Assembly (NCBI RefSeq): GCF_052113205.1
Contig: NZ_JBFRCU010000035.1
Coordinates: 3,274-67,273, forward strand
From: Inquilinus sp052113205
GTDB taxonomy: Bacteria > Pseudomonadota > Alphaproteobacteria > DSM-16000 > Inquilinaceae
Reading direction: 5' to 3'
Length of the DNA stretch: 64,000 nt
Shown here piece by piece: positions 26,668-34,563 of this stretch. The position numbers and the translations under genes are program-made. The notes beneath the pieces are model-generated. The model made no database searches. It saw nothing but the letters and a program-made list of their open reading frames with translations, and was not told where the DNA came from. Every line of letters starts with the position of its first letter. Positions within the stretch are counted from its first letter, which is position 1.

Positions 26668-28839
26668 ATGGCTAATGCGGGGGCATCGGTCGGAGTTCCG
26701 GGATCCGTGCGGGCGTCGCTGCGGCGGCTTGGCGCGGCCGGACGCGGGATCGCCCGGCCGGATTGGGCGGAGCTGGCCGACGCCTTGGCCGGCGGCGCGC
26801 GGCGCCGCCTGGTGTTGCTGGTGCCGTGCGGCCTCGGCACCGGCATCGGCGTCTACTTCGCCCTGCCGTCGGAGCCGCCACTCGCGGCAGGTCTCGGCGC
26901 GCTGCTCCTGTCCGGCTTGCTGACGCTGCTGCTGCGCCGGCGGCCGCGGGCGCTGTGCTTCGCCGCGCTGCTGCTGGCCGTGGCGGTGGGCTTCCTGGCG
27001 GCGGAGCTGCGCACACGGGCGGTGGCGGCGCCGCTGCTCGACCGCGAGCGGCGTGGTCTGGTGACCGGCACGGTCGAGACGGTCGATCTGCTGCCGCATG
27101 GCGTGCGCGTCGTGCTTGGCGACCTGATCCTGGAGGGGCTGGCGCCGGAGGCGACGCCGGCGGCGGTGCGGCTGCGGCTGCTCGGGGCGGAGACGGTGCC
27201 CGCAGCCGGCGACCGGATCCGGGTGCGGGCGACATTGGCGCCGGTGGACGGGCCGGCCTATCCGGGCGGCTTCGACTTCCGGCGGCAGTTGTTCTTCCAG
27301 GGCATCGGCGGCACCGGCTTCGCCATGGGCCGGGTGGAGCGGCGGGACGAGGCCGATCCGGCGCCGTCCAGCCTGGCCCGGCTGCAGGATGCGATCGCCG
27401 CCCGGGTGCGGGCGCAGGTGAGCGGCGACGCCGGGGCCATCGCCGTCGCGTTCCTGACCGGCGAGCGCGCCGGCATCAGCGACCAGGCCAACCAGGCGAT
27501 GCGCGATTCCGGCCTGGCCCATCTGCTGTCGATCTCCGGTATCCATATCAGCCTGGTGGCGATCCTGCTGCTCGGCGCCGTCCGGCTGGGTCTGGCCCTG
27601 ATCGAGCCGGTGGCGCTGCGCCGGCCGATCAAGAAATGGGCGGCCGGCATCGCGCTGCTCGGCATTGTCGGCTACACCATCCTGGTCGGCGCCTCGGTGC
27701 CGACGGTGCGGTCCTGCGTCATGACCGGCGTTGTGCTGCTGGCGGTGATGGCCGACCGGGTGGCGATCTCGATGCGGCTGGTCGCCCTGGCCGCCACCGT
27801 GGTGCTGCTGGTGGTGCCGGAGGCGCTGCCCGGCCCGAGTTTCCAGATGTCCTTCGCCGCGGTGATCGCGCTGATCGCGGCCTATGAGGCGCTGCGGCCG
27901 CATCTGGCCGGGTGGCGCGCCGACGCCGGGCCGGTGCGCCGGATCCTGTTCTATCTCGGCGGCATCGTGCTGACCACGCTGGTCGCCACCGTCGCCACCA
28001 CACCCTTCGCCATCTACCACTTTCAGCGCTTCGCCCCGCTGGCCGTGGCCGCCAACCTGATGGCGATCCCGCTGACCTCGATCCTGATCATGCCGGCGGT
28101 GCTGCTGGCCTATCCGGCCATGCTGCTCGGCCTCGACGGCTGGGTGCTGCCGCTGCTGGGCTGGGGCAACGAGGCGATGCTGTGGGTGGCGAACACCGTC
28201 TCATCCTGGCCGCTGGCCGCCTTCGCGGTGCCGGCGATCCCGGCCTGGGGGCTGGTCGCCGGCGCCATTGGCGGGCTGTGGCTGTGCCTGGCCGGAGGAC
28301 GGCTGCGCCTGCTGGGGCTGCTGGCCTTGCCGCTGGTGCTGGTCGCGGCGCTGACCGCGCCGTCGCCGCAGATCCTGGTCGACGGCACCGGCCGGCTTGC
28401 CGCGGTGCGGGTGCCCGAAGGCGGTCTGGCCTTCTCCACCCGCCGCAGCGAGCGCTTCATCCGCGAGATCTGGTTGCGGGCCGAGGCCGCGGCCGAGGAC
28501 GCGCCCTGGCCGCAGCAGGGACCCGCCGCCGGCGACCGGTTGGCCTGCGACCCGCGCGGCTGCCTCTACCGCTTCGGCGACCGGACGGTCGCCTTCACCC
28601 GCAGCGGCGAGGGCTTCGACGACGACTGCGCCGCGGCCGATCTGGTGATCACCGACCTAGTGGCGCCGCGCTGGTGCCGGCCGCGCTTCGGCATCTGGGA
28701 CCGCTTCGACCTGCGCCGCGCTGGCGGCATCACGGTCGACCTCTCCAGCCCGCAACCGCAGGTCGCGACGGTGGCGGCGGCGGTCGGCGACCGCCCCTGG
28801 GCGCCGGCCCCGTTCCGGGCAGCGGCGGCGCCCGACTGA
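26668..28839 (+). CDS. comEC: ComEC/Rec2 family DNA-uptake channel
   Basis: A 723-residue inner-membrane protein related to ComEC, which moves single-stranded DNA across the membrane in natural transformation. The N-terminal OB-like region (DUF4131) lies around residues 40-250. The Competence domain begins at VAFLTGERAGISDQANQAM and contains DSGLAHLLSISGIHISLVA, followed by about eight membrane segments. The C-terminal about 150 residues lack the HxHxDH metal-binding motif of the metallo-beta-lactamase-like nuclease domain of Bacillus ComEC. It is divergent from gltX (64-base gap), and its 3' end is four bases from a convergent gene. Confidence 0.9.
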   Translation: MANAGASVGVPGSVRASLRRLGAAGRGIARPDWAELADALAGGARRRLVLLVPCGLGTGIGVYFALPSEPPLAAGLGALLLSGLLTLLLRRRPRALCFAALLLAVAVGFLAAELRTRAVAAPLLDRERRGLVTGTVETVDLLPHGVRVVLGDLILEGLAPEATPAAVRLRLLGAETVPAAGDRIRVRATLAPVDGPAYPGGFDFRRQLFFQGIGGTGFAMGRVERRDEADPAPSSLARLQDAIAARVRAQVSGDAGAIAVAFLTGERAGISDQANQAMRDSGLAHLLSISGIHISLVAILLLGAVRLGLALIEPVALRRPIKKWAAGIALLGIVGYTILVGASVPTVRSCVMTGVVLLAVMADRVAISMRLVALAATVVLLVVPEALPGPSFQMSFAAVIALIAAYEALRPHLAGWRADAGPVRRILFYLGGIVLTTLVATVATTPFAIYHFQRFAPLAVAANLMAIPLTSILIMPAVLLAYPAMLLGLDGWVLPLLGWGNEAMLWVANTVSSWPLAAFAVPAIPAWGLVAGAIGGLWLCLAGGRLRLLGLLALPLVLVAALTAPSPQILVDGTGRLAAVRVPEGGLAFSTRRSERFIREIWLRAEAAAEDAPWPQQGPAAGDRLACDPRGCLYRFGDRTVAFTRSGEGFDDDCAAADLVITDLVAPRWCRPRFGIWDRFDLRRAGGITVDLSSPQPQVATVAAAVGDRPWAPAPFRAAAAPD

Positions 28840-28843
28840 TGGG

Positions 28844-29701
28844 TCAGCGGGCCGTGGCCATCATCGTGCGCCCCTCGGCGTTGCCGGCCTTGGCGGCGTC
28901 CAGCACCTCGGGATAGGGGTAGTTCAGCCCCAGCAGCTGGCGCAGGTCGGGGCTGGCCTGCTCGACGAAGGCCCGGGGCAGGGCGGCCGGCATGTCCTCC
29001 ATCGGCTTCACGAATTTCGGCAGGTACTGGATCAGGATCGCCGACCGGTCCTGCCGCGACCGGTTCGGCATGGCGCAGTGCCAGACCGCGCCGAAGAACA
29101 CCACCGTGTCGCCAGACTCGCCCAGCATGCGGGCGCAGCGCTCGTGGAAGCGGTCGCTTTCGGCCGGGTAGCGCAGCTCCTTCTGCGTCCCCGGCACATA
29201 GGCGGTGGCACCGGTCTCCTCGGTGAAAGGGTCGAGCAGGATGGTCGCCTGGGCGTTCAGCGGGAAGGACGCGTTGATCCGCACCGGATGCGATTCCGGC
29301 TTATGCAGGTCCCAGTAGGGGTAGTCGATATGCGGCTCCTGGCCGGGGCCGCCGGGCAGGATGCGGTTGGCCGCGATCGACCCCATGATGAACTCGCTGC
29401 CCAGGAAGGCGCGCATCACCGCCATCAGCGCCGGATGCGCCGCCATGCGCGAGAACACCTCGCCCTTGGCCAGCAGGTTCCACACCCGGCGCTGCAGGGC
29501 GATCTTGCCCTCCTGCTCGGCGGCACCCTGGAAATGCGTGACCTTGGGCGTGCTGCCTTCGGATTCGCGCATCACCACCGCCCGCGCCTCGGCGATCTCG
29601 GCCGGTGTGAACAGGCCGCGCAGCAGCACCGCGCCTGCGCCGTCCAGCAGCTCCGCCACGATCGCGGCCGGGTCGATCGTGTCCGGTGTGTAGCTCTTCA
29701 T
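28844..29701 (-). CDS. phytanoyl-CoA dioxygenase family protein
   Basis: A 285-residue Fe(II)/2-oxoglutarate-dependent oxygenase of the PhyH family. The iron-binding facial triad is visible: HID within EPHIDYPYWDLH, and the distal His in FFGAVWHCAMPNRS, followed by the 2-oxoglutarate-binding Arg in RQDRSAILIQY. The substrate is unknown. The ATG follows a GGGAGGG ribosome site. It is divergent from a Gfo/Idh/MocA oxidoreductase with a perfect LacI-type operator between them, so both may take part in breakdown of a sugar-like or polyol-like compound. That role is inferred. Confidence 0.88.
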   Translation of the reverse strand: MKSYTPDTIDPAAIVAELLDGAGAVLLRGLFTPAEIAEARAVVMRESEGSTPKVTHFQGAAEQEGKIALQRRVWNLLAKGEVFSRMAAHPALMAVMRAFLGSEFIMGSIAANRILPGGPGQEPHIDYPYWDLHKPESHPVRINASFPLNAQATILLDPFTEETGATAYVPGTQKELRYPAESDRFHERCARMLGESGDTVVFFGAVWHCAMPNRSRQDRSAILIQYLPKFVKPMEDMPAALPRAFVEQASPDLRQLLGLNYPYPEVLDAAKAGNAEGRTMMATAR

Positions 29702-29739
29702 GCCATCCCTCCCTGCAGGTTGCCGCCAGCGTAGTACGT

Positions 29740-29757
29740 TTTGCAAGCGCTTGCAAA
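29740..29757. promoter_or_regulatory. LacI/GalR-family operator in a divergent promoter
   Basis: TTTGCAAGCGCTTGCAAA is an 18-bp perfect palindrome with the central CG and the GCAAGCGCTTGC core typical of LacI/GalR-family operators. It lies between the PhyH-type gene (39 bases from its start) and the oxidoreductase gene (58 bases from its start). The regulator is probably the LacI-family protein encoded at 32601-33668. Confidence 0.85.
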
Positions 29758-29815
29758 TCGGATCGACGGCAGAACTCCGGCGGGGTACGATGCTGCGGAC
29801 CAGGGAGCGAAAACG

Positions 29816-30943
29816 ATGGCGGAGACACTTCGGATCGGGCTGATCGGGGCCGGCTATATGGGCAAGGCCCACAGCATCGGCCTGCAGCTGGTGCGCACGG
29901 CGTTCCAGCCGCCATTGATCCCGGTTTGCGAGATGATCTGCAGCACCACGGAGGAGGGCGCCGCCGCCCATGCCACGGCCTGGGGCTGGAACCGGTCGAC
30001 CGCGGACTGGCGAGCGCTGGTGGGTGACCCGGCGGTCGACGCCGTGATCATCGCCACCCCGCCGCGCAGCCATCTGGCGATGGCGACCGAGACGCTGCGC
30101 CTGGGCAAGCCGGTGCTCTGCGAGAAGCCGCTGGGCTGCGACCCGGCCGAATCGAAGGCGATGGTCGAGGCGGCGGAGGAAGCGGGCGTCGCCACCATGG
30201 TCGGCTTCAACTACATCCGCACCCCGGCCAGCCAGCTGGCGAAGCAGATCATCGATGCCGGCGAGATCGGCGAGGTGATCCAGGTCACCGCCGAGCATGT
30301 CGAGGACTACCTGCACGACCCGCGGGCGCCGACGTCCTGGCGCACCCGGATCGCCACCGGCACCGAGGCTGGGGCGCTGGGCGACGTCGCGCCCCACATC
30401 GTCAACGCCTGCCTGCGACTGGTCGGGCCGATCGAATCGCTGGTGGCGGATCTGAACATCGTGCGGGCGACGCGACCCGGTCCCGAGGGCGAAGAGCGGG
30501 TGGAGAATGACGACCAGGGCCAGATGCTGCTGCGCTTCGGCAATGGCGCCAGCGGCTCGCTCAGCTTCAGCCGCGTCGCCGCCGGGCGGAAGATGGGCTA
30601 CACCTACCGAATCACCGGCACCAAGGGCGCCCTGGCCTTCGACCAGGAGAACCAGAACGAGCTTTGGCTCTACGACGCCGCGCGGCCGGCGGCGCGCCAG
30701 GGCTTTCAGCGCCTGCTGACCGGGCCGGCGCATCCCGACTACCTGGCCTTCAACCAGGGCGTCGGCCACGGCACCGGCTACAACGAGCAGATCGCGATCG
30801 AGGCGCGCGACTTCCTGGAGGCGGTGGCGACCGGCCGGCCGGTCTGGCCGACCTTTCGCGACGGCTGGGAGGTCGACCGCGTCACCGCCGCCGCCTTGCG
30901 CTCCGCCCGCGAGCGTGCCTGGGTGCGGATTGCGGATATCTGA
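29816..30943 (+). CDS. Gfo/Idh/MocA family NAD(P)-dependent oxidoreductase
   Basis: A 375-residue dehydrogenase. The N-terminal Rossmann domain begins RIGLIGAGYMGKAHSIG (GxGxxG). The active-site and cofactor motif CEKPLGCDPAES follows, then the C-terminal alpha/beta domain starting VGFNYIRTPA. The family oxidises sugars, inositols and related cyclic polyols; the substrate cannot be assigned here. The ATG has a GGGAGCG ribosome site. Regulation by a LacI-type repressor is suggested by the palindrome in its promoter region. Confidence 0.9.
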   Translation: MAETLRIGLIGAGYMGKAHSIGLQLVRTAFQPPLIPVCEMICSTTEEGAAAHATAWGWNRSTADWRALVGDPAVDAVIIATPPRSHLAMATETLRLGKPVLCEKPLGCDPAESKAMVEAAEEAGVATMVGFNYIRTPASQLAKQIIDAGEIGEVIQVTAEHVEDYLHDPRAPTSWRTRIATGTEAGALGDVAPHIVNACLRLVGPIESLVADLNIVRATRPGPEGEERVENDDQGQMLLRFGNGASGSLSFSRVAAGRKMGYTYRITGTKGALAFDQENQNELWLYDAARPAARQGFQRLLTGPAHPDYLAFNQGVGHGTGYNEQIAIEARDFLEAVATGRPVWPTFRDGWEVDRVTAAALRSARERAWVRIADI

Positions 30944-30979
30944 CCAGGCTGTGCTGACAAAGACCTGTATGCCCCTACC

Positions 30980-31060
30980 GTCATGGCGAGCCCCAAAGGG
31001 GCGTGGCCATCCAGAGATCCAGCCGCTGGATCGCCATGTCGCTGCGCTCCTCGCGATGAC
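30980..31060. repeat. dispersed palindromic repeat, family ii (copy 1)
   Basis: Begins GTCATGGCGAGCCCC and ends CGCTCCTCGCGATGAC, with GTGGCCATCCAGA...CTGGATCGCCATGTC inside, forming an imperfect long hairpin. A second copy lies at 61908-62005. It lies between two converging genes. Confidence 0.85.
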
Positions 31061-31106
31061 GATTTAAAACTGCGGTGAATCGCTCTTAGTAAGCTTGGTG
31101 CGATTT

Positions 31107-31820
31107 TCAGCCGCGTAGCCGCGAGCGCGTTGTCGGCGATAGCAGCGCGACTTCCGGCGGCCTGGCCAGATGCGGTCGCAGGGCTTCGGCGAAGCCGGGC
31201 ATGCTGGCGAGGACGACGGCATGGCGCTCATAGGCGGCCCGGTCCGGGAAGCGGGAGAACCAGACGAAGACCCGCGCGTCCTCGCGCACCGGCAGGGCTG
31301 GGAAGCCGTTCTCGCCGTGCTCGCTCACGAAGCTCGCCAGGATCGGGGTGCCGGCATCGCCGAGCATCGGGGCCAGGACGGTCTTGAACACCTCCGGGAA
31401 CCCGGCCTCGGCCTCCGGCTGAAGATGCCAGGTTGTGGCCGTGATGATCCCATCGCTGCCCCCGGCAGGACGGCCTGGGCCGAGCCGGAAGCCCGAGTCC
31501 GGATGCGCTGGCCGCAGCAGCAGCACGTCGTCCGAATCGATCATGGTCGCATTGGCGGCGCTGCGGTGCGCCTGCCACGCCGGCCCGCCGTAGAAGGCCC
31601 GCAGCGACTCGGTCCGCGACCGGAGGCCCGGGAAGCCGCGCAGCCAGACGAAATGGTCTGGCGCATCGAGGTCGCGGCACTGGCCGATCACGTCGATCCC
31701 GACCGTCTCCTGCGTCTCCACGAACTCGCGGTCGAACAGCGTGATCAGCACGTCGCGCTGCCCCGGATGCAGCGTGTAGCGCCGCAACTCCACGACCGGG
31801 CTGAAGGTCCCGCTTTGCAT
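31107..31820 (-). CDS. NIPSNAP family protein
   Basis: A 237-residue soluble protein made of two ferredoxin-like (dimeric alpha-beta barrel) halves. The first half begins VVELRRYTLHPGQRDVLITLF, with the family pattern of a short beta strand, YxxxxG and then a helix. The second begins TATTWHLQPEAEAGFPEVF. Bacterial members often bind or process small metabolites, but no activity is established for this one. It is divergent from a TetR gene across a 71-base gap carrying two direct repeats, so it is very likely that regulator's target. Confidence 0.85.
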   Translation of the reverse strand: MQSGTFSPVVELRRYTLHPGQRDVLITLFDREFVETQETVGIDVIGQCRDLDAPDHFVWLRGFPGLRSRTESLRAFYGGPAWQAHRSAANATMIDSDDVLLLRPAHPDSGFRLGPGRPAGGSDGIITATTWHLQPEAEAGFPEVFKTVLAPMLGDAGTPILASFVSEHGENGFPALPVREDARVFVWFSRFPDRAAYERHAVVLASMPGFAEALRPHLARPPEVALLSPTTRSRLRG

Positions 31821-31838
31821 GATCGCCTCCCTTTACCG

Positions 31839-31883
31839 AAACAGACCGGCTGTCCGGTTCTAAAACAGACTGATTGTCCGGTT
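31839..31883. promoter_or_regulatory. two direct operator-like repeats between NIPSNAP and tetR genes
   Basis: Two 21-base copies starting AAACAGAC and ending TGTCCGGTT (31839-31859 and 31863-31883) match at 18 of 21 positions and are offset by 24 bases. The first contains the dyad ACAG-N5-CTGT. They are plausible binding sites for the divergent TetR-family protein. Confidence 0.65.
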
Positions 31884-31891
31884 GAGTCAAT

Positions 31892-32536
31892 ATGCTACGG
31901 TTGGGCATGACCGAGAGCGAGATCAGGCGAAAGCGCAGCTACGACCCCGAAGGCATGCGCCGGCGCCTGCTGGACGTTGCGGCGGAGGCGTTCCAATCCC
32001 GCGGCTACCAGGCCACCGGCATGCATGAGCTGATGCGCGAGGCCGGGGTGACCGGCGGGGCGCTGTACCATCATTTCCCGACCAAGAAGGCGCTCGGCCT
32101 CGCCGTCATCCACGACCGGGTGGCAGGGGAGGTGGAGGAGACCTGGATCGAGCCGGTCCGCACGGCGCCGGACGGCATCGACGGCATCGCCGGCGTGTTC
32201 GAGCGGATTGCCGCCGGGCTGCGGCGGCGCGGCGCCGTCTCCGGCTGCCCGCTGAACAACCTGGTGCTGGAACTGTCCCTGGCCGATCCGGAGTTCCGCA
32301 CGGCGATGCAGGCGGTGTTCGAGGCCTGGCGGGCGGCGCTCGCGGCACGGCTGCGCGCCGACCAGGCAGCCGGCCGGCTGGCCGAGGCCGATGCCGACGA
32401 CCTCGCCGCCTTCATCGTCGCCGCCTATTCCGGGGCGATGGCCCAGGCCAAGGCACAGCAGGACGCCGGGCCCCTGGAGGCCTGCGCCCGCCAGTTGAAG
32501 CGCTGCTTGGAAGGATTGAGGCGCAACACAGCCTGA
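31892..32536 (+). CDS. TetR/AcrR family transcriptional regulator
   Basis: A 214-residue repressor. The N-terminal helix-turn-helix (about residues 28-60) shows AAEAFQSRGYQATGMHELM and GVTGGALYHHFPTKKALG, the diagnostic TetR recognition helix. The C-terminal ligand domain includes GAVSGCPLNNLVLELS, as in LmrA/YxaF-like members, which often sense small hydrophobic or electrophilic compounds. The start is uncertain: an ATG 15 bases further in (MTESEIRRKRS) is equally possible, and neither has a clear ribosome site. It probably represses itself and the NIPSNAP gene. Confidence 0.92.
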   Translation: MLRLGMTESEIRRKRSYDPEGMRRRLLDVAAEAFQSRGYQATGMHELMREAGVTGGALYHHFPTKKALGLAVIHDRVAGEVEETWIEPVRTAPDGIDGIAGVFERIAAGLRRRGAVSGCPLNNLVLELSLADPEFRTAMQAVFEAWRAALAARLRADQAAGRLAEADADDLAAFIVAAYSGAMAQAKAQQDAGPLEACARQLKRCLEGLRRNTA

Positions 32537-32560
32537 GGCGGCCACTTCCCCCCTTTCATC

Positions 32561-32630
32561 GTCATTCCCGCGAAAGCGGGAATCTCTTTCCGGTAGGGCG
32601 CTACGAGATCCCCGCTTCCGCGGGGATGAC
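32561..32630. repeat. dispersed palindromic repeat, family iii, overlapping the lacI-type gene end
   Basis: Two small hairpins, GTCATTCCCGCGAAAGCGGG and its partner GTCATCCCCGCGGAAGCGGG on the other strand, form an inverted repeat bounded by GTCAT and ATGAC. The right half (32601-32630) codes the last nine residues and stop of the LacI-family gene (VIPAEAGIS). Confidence 0.88.
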
Positions 32631-33668
32631 GGGATGGGGCGGAGGGAGCGTATCCCGTTCCACCAGCGCGATGTCGAACAGCCGGCCCTCGATCGGGTGG
32701 TGGGGATCGGCCAGGCGGGCGGCGATCTGGTCGATGGCGTGGCGCACCATCTCGGCCATGGGCTGGCGGACCGTGGTCAGGCGGTAGCCGGACCAGGCGG
32801 CGAGGGGCATGTCGTCGAAGCCGACGATGCCGATCTCCTGCGGCACGGCGAGGCCGCGCTCGCGGCAGGCGTCGAGGGCGCCGAGCGCAAGGATGTCGTC
32901 GCCGCAGAACACCGCCTGCGGCCGGTGCCGGTCGAGCAAATCGTGCATGCCGCGGCGGCCATGCTCATGCGAATAGTTGCCGGTGAACTCCACGGCCATC
33001 GGCTGCAGCCCCGCCGCTTCCAGCCCGCTCGAAAAACCCGCGGCACGGTCGATCGACGACGAATCGATCCCGGCCCCGCCCAGGAAGGCCAGCTGCCGCA
33101 GGCCGCGCGCCAGCATGGCTTCGGCAACCAGGCGGCCGCCGGCGACATTGTCGACCGTCACCACCGGCACCACCTGCGACCCCGCCCGGCCGAACACATG
33201 CACCACCGGTAGCCCGGCGCGGGCGCAGGATTCGGCGAAGCCCTCGGGTGGCGCGGAGGTGGCGATCAGCACCGCGTCGACGCTGTATTGCAGCATCATG
33301 TCGAGGGCGGCATCGGCGCCGCCATCCTCCGACAGGTTGGCGATCAGCGGCCGCAGCCCGCGGCGCTGCAACTCCCGCGTGAACAGGTCGAACACATCCA
33401 TGAAGGCGGGGTTGGCGAAATGGCTCGAGACCAGCCCGACCAGCTCGGTCCTACCGGTCATCAGGCTGCGCGCCAGTTGGTTGGGGCGGTAGCCCAGCGC
33501 CTCCGCCGCCGCCAGGACGCGGGCCCGCATCCGGGGCGAGACGCTGGCATCCTTGGTGAAGGTGCGGGAGACGGCCGAGATCGATACGCCGGCCGCCTCC
33601 GCGACCTGCTGCGCCGTCACCCGCTCGGCGCCGCCGGCCCGATGCCGGCTGCTGCTGGAGCGCCTCAC
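32601..33668 (-). CDS. LacI family transcriptional regulator
   Basis: A 355-residue repressor. The N-terminal helix-turn-helix is VTAQQVAEAAGVSISAVSRTF, and the hinge helix region is GYRPNQLARSLMTGRT. The periplasmic-binding-protein-like ligand domain follows (LVGLVSSHFANPAFMDVF onward; effector segment VFCGDDILALGALD). The start is a GTG without a strong ribosome site. The last nine residues, VIPAEAGIS, and the stop come from a dispersed intergenic repeat. This replaces the normal family tail, probably without harm. The perfect LacI-type operator at 29740-29757 is the best candidate target. Confidence 0.93.
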   Translation of the reverse strand: MRRSSSSRHRAGGAERVTAQQVAEAAGVSISAVSRTFTKDASVSPRMRARVLAAAEALGYRPNQLARSLMTGRTELVGLVSSHFANPAFMDVFDLFTRELQRRGLRPLIANLSEDGGADAALDMMLQYSVDAVLIATSAPPEGFAESCARAGLPVVHVFGRAGSQVVPVVTVDNVAGGRLVAEAMLARGLRQLAFLGGAGIDSSSIDRAAGFSSGLEAAGLQPMAVEFTGNYSHEHGRRGMHDLLDRHRPQAVFCGDDILALGALDACRERGLAVPQEIGIVGFDDMPLAAWSGYRLTTVRQPMAEMVRHAIDQIAARLADPHHPIEGRLFDIALVERDTLPPPHPVIPAEAGIS

Positions 33669-33704
33669 GCGGTCACGATCCGCCCGAGAAGGGGCGCTGG
33701 AGCC

Positions 33705-34433
33705 TTAAGAATAGGTCCGCAGCAGCCCGATCAGGCGGCCCTGGATGCGGACGCGGTCGGTGGGCAGGTAGCGGGTCTCATAGGCCGGATTGGCGGCCTC
33801 CAGCCCGATCGACGCGCCCTTCTTGCGCAGCCGCTTCAGCGTCACCTCGTTGTCGTCGACCAGGGCGACGACAATGACGCCGGGATCGGCCGCGTCGCAG
33901 CGCTTGATGATCACGGTGTCGCCGTCCAGGATTCCGGCCTCGACCATGCTGTCGCCGGCGACCTCCAGGGCGTAGTGCTCGCCAGGGCCGAGCAGCGAGG
34001 CCGGGACTTCGGCGTAGTTGGAATGGTCGCGCAGCGCCTCGATCGGCATGCCGGCGGCGATCCGGCCGTAGAGCGGCAGACGGACGCCGAGTTCCGGGTT
34101 GCTGAGATCGGCCCGCTCCAGCTTGCGGCCGGTCAGGGCGGTGTCGGAGCGCACAGGCCGGAAGGGGACAACGTTGTCATCCTCGGCTGGCGACCCGGCC
34201 GGCGCGTCCGACTTCAGGCAATCCGGCAGCTTAAGCACCTCCAGCGCCCGGGCCCGATGCGGCAGCCGCCGAATAAAACCACGCTCCTCAAGCCCGGTGA
34301 TCAGTCGATGGATGCCCGATTTCGACTTCAGGGCCAGCGCATCCTTCATCTCGTCGAAGGATGGACTGACGCCGTCCGCCTCCAGACGGCGGTGAACGAA
34401 CAACAACAACTCCTGTTGCTTTCGCGTCAGCAA
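33705..34433 (-). CDS. lexA: SOS response repressor LexA
   Basis: A 242-residue repressor-protease. The N-terminal winged helix begins LTRKQQELLLFVHRRLEADG. The self-cleavage bond is Ala127-Gly128 in RIAAGMP. The catalytic dyad is Ser162 (GDSMVEAG) and Lys200 (VTLKRLRKKG), spaced as in other LexA proteins. The start is TTG at 34433, supported by a GGAGG site seven bases upstream and by the family's N-terminus. An alphaproteobacterial LexA box lies 60-75 bases upstream, indicating autoregulation. Confidence 0.96.
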   Translation of the reverse strand: MLTRKQQELLLFVHRRLEADGVSPSFDEMKDALALKSKSGIHRLITGLEERGFIRRLPHRARALEVLKLPDCLKSDAPAGSPAEDDNVVPFRPVRSDTALTGRKLERADLSNPELGVRLPLYGRIAAGMPIEALRDHSNYAEVPASLLGPGEHYALEVAGDSMVEAGILDGDTVIIKRCDAADPGVIVVALVDDNEVTLKRLRKKGASIGLEAANPAYETRYLPTDRVRIQGRLIGLLRTYS

Positions 34434-34492
34434 GGCATCCTCCGTTGGCAGGGGCCGCGGCGCGGCCGAATCCCTGGAGAGAACATTAGGAG

Positions 34493-34507
34493 GAACAAAA
34501 CAAAAAC
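34493..34507 (-). promoter_or_regulatory. LexA box upstream of lexA
   Basis: On the minus strand the site reads GTTTTTGTTTTGTTC, i.e. GTTT-N7-GTTC. It differs by one base from the alphaproteobacterial LexA consensus GTTC-N7-GTTC. A further GTTC (34481-34484, minus strand) follows with an 8-base gap. The site lies 60 bases upstream of the lexA start, in the only space available for its promoter. Confidence 0.65.
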
Positions 34508-34563
34508 ACAAGCGCCTAACTGTGGCACCCCTGGTTCTTTACTTCCTTGTAACGATCGCCGGG

